A DNA stretch of 64,000 nt from Tachypleus tridentatus (Eukaryota > Arthropoda > Merostomata > Xiphosura > Limulidae): assembly GCF_004210375.1 (NCBI RefSeq), contig NC_134827.1, forward strand, positions 103,835,285 through 103,899,284, read 5' to 3'. Positions 57,101 through 64,000 of the stretch are shown here, in pieces (position 1 is the stretch's first letter; every line of letters begins with the position of its first letter). The notes under the pieces are model-generated. The model made no database searches, was not told where the DNA came from, and saw only the letters and a program-made list of their open reading frames with translations. The position numbers and the translations under genes are program-made.

Positions 57101-60100
57101 TGGCTTTGAGCTATTTAATTTAGTGAAAATGACAACCTAGATAGAAGGACTGAAAAGGTCCCTTGTTGTCCTTTAATGTTATGTTTCATTATAACTAAGA
57201 TACATTTAACACCCAGCTAAACTGAAACTGTGATGCTATTAGGACATGACTAACACCCAGCTAAACTGAAACTGTGATGCTATTAGGACATGACTAACAC
57301 CCAGCTAAACTGAAACTGTGATACTATTAGGACATGACTAACACCCAGCTAAACTGAAACTGTGATACTATTAGGACATGACTAACACCCAGCTAAACTG
57401 AAACTGTGATACTATTAGGACATGACTAACACCCAGCTAAACTGAAACTGTGATACTATTAGGACATGACTAACACCCAGCTAAACTGAAACTGTGATAC
57501 TATTAGGACATGACTAACACCCAGCTAAACTGAAACTGTGATACTATTAGGACATGACTAACACCCAGCTAAACTGAAACTGTGATACTATTAGGACATG
57601 ACTAACACCCAGCTAAACTGAAACTGTGATGCTATTAGGACATGACTAACACCCAGCTAAACTGAAACTGTGATGCTATTAGGACATGACTAACACCCAG
57701 CTAAACTGAAACTGTGATGCTATTAGGACATGACTAACACCCAGCTAAACTGAAACTGTGATGCTATTAGGACATGACTAACACCCAGCTAAACTGAAAC
57801 TGTGATGCTATTAGGACATGACTAACACCCAGCTAAACTGAAACTGTGATGCTATTAGGACATGACTAACACCCAGCTAAACTGAAACTGTGATGCTATT
57901 AGGACATGACTAACACCCAGCTAAACTGAAACTGTGATGCTATTAGGACATGACTAACACCCAGCTAAACTGAAACTGTGATGCTATTAGGACATGACTA
58001 ACACCCAGCTAAACTGAAACTGTGATGCTATTAGGACATGACTAACACCCAGCTAAACTGAAACTGTGATGCTATTAGGACATGACTAACACCCAGCTAA
58101 ACTGAAACTGTGATGCTATTAGGACATGACTAACACCCAGCTAAACTGAAACTGTGATGCTATTAGGACATGACTAACACCCAGCTAAACTGAAACTGTG
58201 ATGCTATTAGGACATACTAACACCCAGCTAAACTGAAACTGTGATGCTATTAGGACATGACTAACACCCAGCTAAACTGAAACTGTGATGCTATTAGGAC
58301 ATGACTAACACCCAGCTAAACTGAAACTGTGATGCTATTAGAACATAACTAACACCTAACTAAACTGAAACTGTGATACTATTAGAATATAACTAACACC
58401 AAGCTAAACTGATTTATGGATCAAGGTTGTATTTAACAACAAACAATGAATGTTGTTCTTATACAATATTAAATTAACAGGTCAATCAACCTGTAGATAC
58501 AAGATATAATTAACATTATAGCATAGTACAATTAGCAGGTATTTCAGCTGGAAAACAAAAGGTATTTTAAATTTCCAAGGTTTTTTCAAAATGCTATCAC
58601 CATTTGAGGGGGAATATACCCCCTTACATAAGTTATGGGTAATCCACTAAACGTGCTTATAAAAAGTGCTCTCAGAAAAACTTAAGACGAGTCTCAGAAG
58701 CTAACAAGTGGTTTAAGTTCAGACTTCAATTTTTAGCAACGAGTACTTTAAATAATCTTACGTTACCTCATCTCTAACAGACGTAAGTTCTTGACTCAAC
58801 TTTTGAGTGTAATCTTGGTAGTGTTGTGACATCTGGTCCTTCTCTTTTGTCAGTTTCTCAAATGATTCTTTATACTAAGAAAGAGAAATGATTTGCCAAA
58901 ATGTATTTCTACAAAAAACAACTAAATATTTTACTATTATTATATATATTAACCCCGAAGAAACAAATTAGGAAATCTGGATCCTTTACAACTACCTCAT
59001 ATGAGCACTACAATAATAATCTGTGATGGCAAGAAACCCACTTGAAGTAAAAAGGTATTTACAAAGACAGTTGGTATGGGTATTAAGACTATTCAAGTAC
59101 AGAATAACATTTCGACCTTCTTAGGTCATCTTCAGGGTAACAAAGAAGATACCTTAAGAAGGTCAAAAAATTGTTCTGTAAAGTTTTAATACTCATATCA
59201 GCCTTCTTTAGAATACAAAATAATAATCGTTCAAAAGAGATCACTGTAAGAAGTTAAATGTTAAATTAATGCAATATTTACTTGCTGATCAACATTATGT
59301 TGCCTTTAATAAAGTCAACACATTACGACTGAATTTAGGTTACACCATTCTTTGTTAGAACTGAACGATTGTTTGGATGTCTCTAGAGTCACTTAACTTG
59401 TTAATAAAATAAAACTATTACAATTATGTCTTATCTCATTGCTCTCTTCAAATTTACCTTTTACAGTCTCAAGTTATTGTAAACCAAGTTTGTTTGTTTT
59501 TTTTAACAACTTCAAATAAAATCATACCTCGGCCACTTTTTTCTCCAGGTTTATTTTTATGTGATGTAGTTCTTCTATTTGCTGAGAGTTCTCTAAACAG
59601 TCACTGCTTGAGATTTGCTGCACATGAAGTTCTGTCATGGCTAATTTACTCGAGACATCGGACAATTCTTTCTCTAGGTCTTGACATTCTACCAGCTGAA
59701 TAGAAAGAGACATCGAGAAGCGTTAGTTTAGATTTTAGCAACAAAAATATTTCCTGATCCACAAACCTGAGATAAATTCTTTCAGTCTTGGGCAAGGTCC
59801 CAGCTGAATACAGATATATTAATGAGAAAAATAAAATTATTTAGTCATCAGAACAATCAGTTAACACTTTATGATTCAAAAAACGTTTATTTGAAAACAA
59901 GCTCTCAGCACAGTTTTAATTATATTGAGACTTGTGCTCTTAACAGTTTAGTAATTTCTCTATAAACAATTTACATTGAAATACATAATATAATCACAAC
60001 TTTATTCATTTATTTGATAGAAAGCTGTTAAAAAAGTGCTCCCCAAGAAGTTTAAAAAATGTTAAAAGGTTATGAAATTCTTTTTGTAATGGTTTAAGCA

Positions 60101-63100
60101 AACTAACTGCATAAGCGAGCAACTGGTTGATTATTTATAAATATCAGTTTCTAAACATTTTGCTTTTCATTATCTTATAAATAGATTAAACTTTTAAGGC
60201 AATGAACTAACACTGCTATTGGCATCATCGATGTACGGTATTACAGGTACATTCCAAACCATTGTACTCTGCTAAAAGATGGTTTTATGCATTTTGTATA
60301 AACCTGTGATAATTATGTTTTATTTTCCAGAAGGAATCTCTGGTCAGGAAATCTGAGATGGGTATAAACTGAAGGCTTCTTCATTTAAAGATTTCAAGAA
60401 CTCCTAAAGGTTAACTGTCCCAAGGATGTTGCGACCTCAGGTTCTCTGAACAGAGTTTTCAAATTAGCTATAACATCCAAACAAGAATTCAATGAAGCCA
60501 GAGTTACAGCAATATCTACAACATAAAACAAATGGACCATAAGGAGAGACAAGTAAAAGTGAACTGACACTAACACAAAGTTTGACTGTTCAGTCCTGGA
60601 AAAAAAAAGATGGTTCATGTCATTTTCTTCAGGTGTTTGACCAGACAGTCATATAAATTTGAACATCTGACTGCTGTTTGTTATTTGTACCATATTTATC
60701 AAGCATGGGGCACTTTTTCAGGCTTGCTTATTTCCTTCTCCATAATTGCAGCCAGTTCCTGATAATAATACTAATACTTTCCCAAGTGTTGGCAACAGTA
60801 GTATATACTTACAAATGACTGTTCCATTTAGCAAAGTGTCTTTCATAGCATCTTAAACAAAGGACATGTCAGTATGAAAATGTGGTGTATATTTATGAAT
60901 CTTGGCATCTGATAACTTAAAAACTTGCAAACACCATATTCTTACTTCCATTCCATGTTATTCGTTGTGTGTATATATATATATATATATATACACACAC
61001 AGTATTTTCAACAACTTAAGTATTGTTTGTTTGAAGGCAAAGCCACCATGCTGGGTATCTACTGTGTCCACCTTGGATATGTGAACTCTGCATTTTAATA
61101 CTTTAATTGCATAAACTTACTGCTGTCTCATCAGGGAACCCTACATCAGAGATTAATGTCCAAAGAACTGATGCAGATCATTTTGGGCCAGGAATAACGT
61201 TTTAAGTTTGTTTGTTATTGCACCTAAAATACAGCTACTTGCCTACCTGCACTTGTAGTTCCTAATTCTGAAGTCACTGACTAGAGGAAGGAAGACAGTC
61301 AACACAACCAACTAGTGGGTTACTCTTTACCAACAAAGAGTGGGGTTAATTATCCTATTACATTGTTCCCAAACATGAAAGGGTGAGCATGTTGACAATG
61401 GATTTCAGTCCCATTACTTGCAGATTGTAAACCTAATTTAAATATACACTTTTCAATTTCAGTTTGAAGTATAATCTTCCCACCTTTTTATTAAGTTTCT
61501 CTGCTAACTCTGAGTTCTGATGTTTCAACTCTTCGTTTGATTTACTGAAAAGAAAAAAGATAAAATGTAACAAACATTATACCAACAAAGCAATAAGTGA
61601 ACAATAAAATAATATATATTTAACAATATTTTCACAATAAGCATTCTATACCTCCCACAAAACAATTGGAATTCAACATAAAATTACAATTCAAACTATT
61701 TGCCACATAAATAAAAACAAATTTATGCTTGAAAGTTCTATAAAAATTAAACAAAAGCACAAGACTTACGATTCACTAGGACTATAACCAACAACACAAA
61801 AATTACATTAAAGTGATGCTTTATACCACTTAGGATTGCAAAATGACTGTTAAGACCTAATGAACATAACTGTATTATCAATATACAATGAACATAACTG
61901 TATTATCAATATACAATGATTAAAGCCTCTCAACTTACCTTAATTTGTACAAATCAAGCTTCAACCTATCAACTTCTTTGGAAGATTCCTTGCTACTCTG
62001 TAATCATAGATTCTATAAATAAACTGACTTTACAATGCATATGTCTGGTAATTGATAATAATAATATAAACTTGAAAAAACAAAGGAAGGGTTGGAATCT
62101 GAAAAGCTTCTATAAACAAAGTTTGATTTTAAAAAAACTTATGTTTTGTAATTTATAATAACGATATACCCTTAATAAAACACTAACATAAGTAAGCACA
62201 TTACACTAGAAATTTCATGGCATTTGGTATTTTGTGATTAAATTGTTGCTACATTTGTAATAAAGGCCTTTAGAGTACTTGTCTAAATTAAGTTAAGAAC
62301 GGTTTTAGTAATCTAGGTATAGTTTTGGCTACTGAACCCACTACCTGAATACTTCTAGTATTACACACACTGCTTAGGTCTGCTGGACCCACCACCTACC
62401 ATATAGTGTAAAAGCACTTTGTCAACAACACCTCTCAGAAAGCACTTTGTTAACACTATCTGCAACCATCACGTGAACCTACTCTAATCGACAAGTGTCC
62501 ATCATTCTTGTGGCCCTAAAGTGGGGAGTTTTTTTTCAGTAACAAGGGGTGGACAAACCACAGATCCTTGTATACACAGTTCAGCATACTGACCATTGGG
62601 TCACACTGATTGGAATGCTCCAGTAGAGGGTATAAAAATATTTCTTACAATCTCATAAGAAGATGCACAACAAAGATCCAGATGATATAGTGGACAAACT
62701 TATTATTTAGTATTTGTGACTTCATGATACATCAGGTGAGAAATTCCAAAGTTATTTTGACTTCATGATACATTAGGTGAGAAATTCCAAAGTTATTTTT
62801 CAGAAAGGTTCTTTCTTTGAAATTTACTTTCTTATCAAGCACTTCATTAGCTGATGTACTATTAGTGAGAGATAAAGACAGTGTATACAGCAGTGGCATG
62901 ATGACCAAGCCTAGCAAAGCAGACATTGTACACAAACACATGCAGTCAGTGCTACAGGTAATGTTAACTTGATAATTCAGGGAATACTTTATGCCATAAT
63001 ACAAGTTTTTCAAGAAATGAAAATGATTCATTAAAAGATGTTTTAAAAAGACACTAAAATGAAGTAACAGGACCACTGCAGATAAATTTAAAGAGCTGCC

Positions 63101-63465
63101 CAAGAGGCCTAAATTGTGAGTCTTTGAATACAGAAATTGATCTATTATAAGAAATTACGAGAACAGTTGAACTATGTAGTAATTCTGAATGTACATAAGT
63201 ATACACACAAATAACAAAAAATAATGTGAACATTTCTGTGGAATAACAATTCTGGGTAAACAATATTTACAAATCTGAAATACTTTAAAATTGTAAATTA
63301 ATTTACCATAGTGTTAATCTGTGCTATACTGCATTCTCTATAAAGTATATATACCGACCTTTTCTAACTGCTGAGATGAACTAGATAATGTAGAGATTTC
63401 TTTTTCGAGGTCAGACACCCGCTGTCTCGATGCTCGTAATCTTCCCTGCAGTTCCTCAATTTCCA
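38952..63465 (-). CDS. GOLGA2: GOLGA2 / GM130 cis-Golgi golgin, 17 exons, 5' end outside window
   Basis: GM130 is a long coiled-coil tether on the cis-Golgi. Its C-terminus binds the PDZ region of GRASP65 and its N-terminus binds p115. Coding exons in transcript order: 63465-63359, 61997-61939, 61544-61484, 59695-59528, 58874-58767, 52506-52419, 50978-50878, 48654-48436, 45909-45796, 44891-44769, 44608-44477, 43503-43365, 42742-42681, 42053-41951, 40978-40872, 40053-39927, 39166-38952. All introns are GT/AG and all junction phases agree, giving 676 codons plus TGA. From memory of vertebrate GM130, three blocks match: EKVAASRAMVQNKQLK with HISRELGQRL, GETDTIADYITLYQVQR, and NQTAQKIMDLF. Almost everything between is charged, Leu/Gln/Glu-rich heptad coiled coil. 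The acidic stretch of vertebrate GM130 is not seen, and the N-terminal p115-binding exons are upstream of base 64000. The identification is firm; single splice borders are predictions. Confidence 0.93.
39927..40053 (-). CDS. GOLGA2: GOLGA2 exon p
   Basis: A 127-nt exon, acceptor cttgtag, donor gtatac. It begins ARLSELQNLVMRLLEEKTHL, matching 'LLELQELVLRLVGDHNEWHG' (recalled). It then becomes Pro/Asn-rich, leaving the coiled coil, and ends with one base of a Val codon. Confidence 0.93.
40872..40978 (-). CDS. GOLGA2: GOLGA2 exon o (DYITLYQ block)
   Basis: A 107-nt exon, acceptor ttgaatag, donor gtgggt. It encodes DYITLYQVQRGIMRKRAAEK then DEYIAQLARDREEMK. It aligns almost without gaps with '[35 protein letters not shown]' of vertebrate GM130 as recalled, and is the most diagnostic exon in the window. 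Confidence 0.95.
41951..42053 (-). CDS. GOLGA2: GOLGA2 exon n
   Basis: A 103-nt exon, acceptor ataacag, donor gtttgt. It encodes GKFKKTMDQIAELSDQKQQL and ends TQLQGETDTI, matching 'IQLSGETDTIGEYI' of vertebrate GM130 (recalled). The last codon is split after one base. Confidence 0.92.
42681..42742 (-). CDS. GOLGA2: GOLGA2 exon m
   Basis: A 62-nt exon, donor gtatgt. The acceptor ends aattaaaag after a T-rich tract. Two bases complete a Glu codon, then GDIILKEDHESLKNSMKQLE. The acceptor and first part of the exon are repeated three more times in the upstream intron, so the true acceptor copy is inferred from phase. Confidence 0.75.
42712..42965. repeat. About 64-bp tandem repeat spanning the exon m acceptor
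   Basis: Four copies of a unit made of exon m start plus its acceptor (gatctttaagaattatatcc, ccttcttttaatttaaaaat, aaaaaacaggtacaaatctc). The lowest-coordinate copy is the functional junction; three more lie in the intron. Confidence 0.85.
43365..43503 (-). CDS. GOLGA2: GOLGA2 exon l
   Basis: A 139-nt exon, acceptor tttgtccag, donor gtagta, starting in phase 0 and ending with one base. It encodes VATLSASVKQLEMERDYLLH and continues to LNSISSTN. Heptad coiled coil. Confidence 0.85.
44477..44608 (-). CDS. GOLGA2: GOLGA2 exon k
   Basis: A 132-nt exon, phase 0, acceptor tttcttag, donor gtaggt. It encodes ETVDTLLAQNSELRMALARQ followed by AEYLFNSTNNEISVDKETD and RKNDL. It probably corresponds to the region around the 'FFNSAV' hinge of vertebrate GM130, but that alignment is loose. 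Confidence 0.82.
44769..44891 (-). CDS. GOLGA2: GOLGA2 exon j
   Basis: A 123-nt exon, phase 0, acceptor attttgcag, donor gtaaaa. Its 41 residues are less coiled-coil-like: LKNMGHSSSAEPSEHQHDK, then an ordinary charged tail. This is a lineage-specific spacer with no clear vertebrate match. It may be alternatively used, since skipping it keeps the frame. Confidence 0.72.
45796..45909 (-). CDS. GOLGA2: GOLGA2 exon i
   Basis: A 114-nt exon, phase 0 at both ends, acceptor ttttgatag, donor gtaagt. It reads NNDKLELTEQLHHEQHISRE and then LGQRLAEQEEEVSELRNQ, the counterpart of 'EQHVKRELGKKLGELQEKLSEL' in vertebrate GM130 (recalled). Confidence 0.92.
46968..47207 (+). pseudogene. GIY-YIG endonuclease domain of the PLE remnant
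   Basis: An uninterrupted frame from about 46968 to the stop near 47205: FYIGETSRKMETRFKEHKKS, HVFEHCKSNKHNI, and the tail KALLIQQLKPKINQYKGTPL. The YIG half-motif and the catalytic-type Arg of METRFKEH are present. The RT and N-terminal GIY half are missing, and the upstream part of the open frame (46911-46967) is the inverted left arm. A truncated copy, although recently intact by sequence. Confidence 0.8.
47334..47360 (+). ncRNA. Hammerhead-ribozyme-like core in PLE arm
   Basis: CTGACGA, then a GACC/GGTC helix, then GAAACG: the order of conserved core elements of a hammerhead ribozyme. Penelope-like elements are known to carry hammerheads in their terminal repeats. One extra U lies between CUGANGA and stem II, and stems I and III were not confirmed, so activity is doubtful. 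Its inverted partner is at 46664-46691 on the minus strand. Confidence 0.4.
48436..48654 (-). CDS. GOLGA2: GOLGA2 exon h (EKxAASRA block)
   Basis: The longest internal exon, 219 nt and 73 residues, phase 0 at both ends; acceptor aatattgag, donor gtaagt. It holds EKVAASRAMVQNKQLK followed by QQLEELQNGLVKV, the most conserved central block of GM130, where vertebrates read 'SRALSQNRELKEQLAELQ' (recalled). The acceptor has a weak pyrimidine tract; a nearby AG would break phase. Confidence 0.92.
50165..50729 (+). mobile_element. Old family-1 SINE split by a younger SINE
   Basis: First half 50165-50322 (tRNA-like head aggtggttagggtatttgac, body to atttgttggtta). Second half 50594-50729 (ggtaaaagagtagcccaaga to gctttgcacgaactca). 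The gap is exactly filled by the minus-strand SINE at 50323-50593. Lies in a GOLGA2 intron next to exon g. Confidence 0.88.
50323..50593 (-). mobile_element. Family-1 SINE nested in another SINE
   Basis: Full-length minus-strand copy with tail gtttgtttgtttgttttttg and head ccatgccgggccc; flanks ttggttaaa and ttggtggtaaa suggest a modified target-site duplication. Confidence 0.9.
50878..50978 (-). CDS. GOLGA2: GOLGA2 exon g
   Basis: A 101-nt exon, acceptor catttcag, donor gtgagt. Two bases complete the shared Lys codon, then VFQLQNDKTEELSQRIERL and a run ending KKDIDSQ in phase 0. The open frame continuing past the donor into SINE sequence is fortuitous. Confidence 0.85.
52419..52506 (-). CDS. 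GOLGA2: GOLGA2 exon f
   Basis: An 88-nt exon, acceptor ttattttag, donor gtgagt, starting in phase 0 and ending with one base of a Lys codon. It encodes LKQAMTERDGLAKEKSLLSE and then RLELLEEGQ. Its acceptor lies about 85 bp from the edge of the CA-containing minisatellite array. Confidence 0.82.
52590..56548. repeat. About 66-bp minisatellite with internal CA microsatellite, GOLGA2 intron
   Basis: Around 60 copies of a unit built from a constant part (cacatccagttaaactgaat, gtctgaaatcctacatgtca, tcactataccc) and a variable (CA)n tract followed by attgtgt. Unit length varies with the CA count, and many partial units and junction hybrids occur. It begins about 85 bp upstream (in gene sense) of the exon f acceptor. 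Confidence 0.95.
57190..58410. repeat. 44-bp minisatellite, about 27 copies, same GOLGA2 intron
   Basis: Unit acacccagctaaactgaaac then tgtgatgctattaggacatg and acta. Copies between about 57310 and 57600 read gatacta, the rest gatgcta. Edge units are diverged. The preceding 56560-57190 stretch contains strongly diverged relatives of the same unit. Confidence 0.95.
58767..58874 (-). CDS. GOLGA2: GOLGA2 exon e
   Basis: A 108-nt exon in phase 0 at both ends, acceptor ctttcttag, donor gtaacg. It encodes 36 residues beginning YKESFEKLTKEKDQMSQHYQ; coiled coil. Its 3' neighbour intron is the 6.26-kb minisatellite-filled one. Confidence 0.85.
59068..59215. repeat. Short inverted repeat, PLE terminal relic
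   Basis: Left arm contains agttggtatgggtattaaga and ttcgaccttcttaggtcatc; the right arm repeats these in reverse order and complement, with divergence. The ends match the terminal sequence of PLE-1 near 18345, so this is a solo Penelope-type terminal hairpin between GOLGA2 exons d and e. Confidence 0.65.
59528..59695 (-). CDS. GOLGA2: GOLGA2 exon d
   Basis: A 168-nt exon in phase 0 at both ends, acceptor tctattcag, donor gtatga. It encodes 56 residues beginning LVECQDLEKELSD and containing KLAMTELHVQQISS, matching 'KLEMTELLLQQFSS' of vertebrate GM130 (recalled). Confidence 0.88.
61208..61435 (-). mobile_element. Very old family-1 SINE in a GOLGA2 intron
   Basis: Recognisable only by ordered landmarks: gactagaggaaggaagacag, gggttactctttaccaacaa and aagggtgagcatgtt. 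Confidence 0.6.
61484..61544 (-). CDS. GOLGA2: GOLGA2 exon c
   Basis: A 61-nt exon, acceptor cttttcag, donor gtggga. Its first base completes a Ser codon, then KSNEELKHQNSELAEKLNKK. It corresponds to 'QSNEDLKQEKSELEEKL' in vertebrate GM130 (recalled). Coiled coil. Confidence 0.85.
61939..61997 (-). CDS. GOLGA2: GOLGA2 exon b
   Basis: A 59-nt exon, acceptor gattacag, donor gtaagt. It reads SSKESSKEVDRLKLDLYKL plus two bases; 'DRLKLDLYK' corresponds to 'DALRLELYK' in vertebrate GM130 (recalled). It is too short to be found without the family match. Confidence 0.85.
63359..63465 (-). CDS. GOLGA2: GOLGA2 exon a (first in window)
   Basis: Acceptor tttttaag, donor gtcggt. The exon needs one base from a missing upstream exon to complete its first codon, then reads EIEELQGRLRASRQRVSDLE and ends in QQLEK in phase 0. 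It aligns with the 'RLQYSRRRVGELE' stretch of vertebrate GM130 (recalled), placing it roughly 200 residues from the usual N-terminus. Confidence 0.85.
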
Positions 63466-64000
63466 CTTAAAAATGCACATTTAACAACACGTTTATAAAA
63501 CAGTTAAAGCGTTTCACAGTAAGAACAAACATCAGACATAAATTGAGTAATTATGAAATTATTTTTTTTACCAAAACAAATGTACCACATATTTTAGCTA
63601 AATTAACATACAAATAAATGACAATTATATCTGTACACAATTTTAGTATGAAATAATATAAATGCTTTCAGCTGTGTGGGCACACTTCTTCTAAAAAAGA
63701 CTCTGTAGGATCAAAACGTATACATGAAAATCTTAAAAAGTAGTTTTCTTGTCTTAGTACAACAACAGTTTATTTTTTTGTTAAATGTCTCAAACCTTGG
63801 CTTCAAATAAAGTTGTTGTGCTAAGTAACAATTTTCAGCAAAGGTTATATATATATGAAATCATAAGAAGTTTGAAATAATAATAAACTAAAACAAAAGA
63901 ACACCAAAAGAGAAAGACAAATGCTGTCATCTGAATAGCTGATCCTTCAACCATTAGTTTTTGTGGTTTTGGTTTAGGTTTACTGTTTTCACAAAAATGT

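Noticed and set aside
62732-63103. 123-codon minus-strand ORF with hydrophobic segments
   Set aside because: Lies in a GOLGA2 intron, lacks phase-compatible splice sites to neighbouring exons, and no family is recognised.
1-64000. Bacterial or phage defence or biosynthetic system
   Set aside because: No bacterial-type gene density, ribosome binding sites or operons; introns, SINEs and minisatellites show animal nuclear DNA.

Overview
This is animal nuclear DNA: AT-rich, with no dense or operon-like coding, a gene split into short phase-matched exons with GT/AG borders, tRNA-derived SINEs, Penelope-like retroelements and long minisatellites. The SINE carrying the conserved block 'gcgcaaagctacacgagggc' is one I associate with horseshoe crabs (Xiphosura). 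A chelicerate, probably a horseshoe crab, is therefore my best guess; this is inference from recall, not a database match.

Layout. 1-8.6 kb: intergenic DNA with SINE copies of several ages and three small tandem arrays (32-, 52- and about 57-bp units). 8.66-15.95 kb: a minisatellite of about 197 copies of a 37-bp unit, in two sequence domains. It runs directly into a decayed Penelope-like element (PLE-1, + strand, about 15.9-18.4 kb) that keeps recognisable reverse transcriptase and GIY-YIG pieces and carries two nested SINEs. 18.4-35.5 kb: repeat-rich intergenic DNA with about ten SINE copies, a Tc1-like transposase relic (24.3-25.1 kb, - strand), a second and different PLE relic (26.4-28.4 kb, - strand), a possible mariner-type helix-turn-helix relic and several short tandem arrays. 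35.5-38.95 kb: AT-rich DNA without SINEs, probably holding the 3' UTR and flank of the gene that follows.

38.95-63.47 kb, - strand: seventeen consecutive coding exons of GOLGA2 (GM130), the cis-Golgi golgin. Their junction phases agree throughout and together give 676 codons plus a stop. The 5' end of the gene lies beyond base 64000. Three blocks identify it: a central one around 'EKVAASRAMVQNKQLK', a downstream one 'GETDTIADYITLYQVQR', and a C-terminal 'NQTAQKIMDLF'. The protein ends in CPVC followed by LLTV, a probable GRASP PDZ ligand.

The GOLGA2 introns hold further repeats: a palindromic PLE remnant with an open GIY-YIG domain (46.6-47.4 kb), a SINE inserted inside an older SINE (50.2-50.7 kb), and one 6.26-kb intron made mostly of two minisatellites (52.6-56.5 and 57.2-58.4 kb) that share a core sequence. 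Short hammerhead-ribozyme-like cores recur at PLE ends. I see no complete tRNA or rRNA gene, CRISPR array or bacterial-type system. The best candidates for something undescribed are the 37-bp satellite that appears to have been seeded by retroelement coding sequence, and the zinc-ligand-like CxxC next to the PDZ ligand of GM130.
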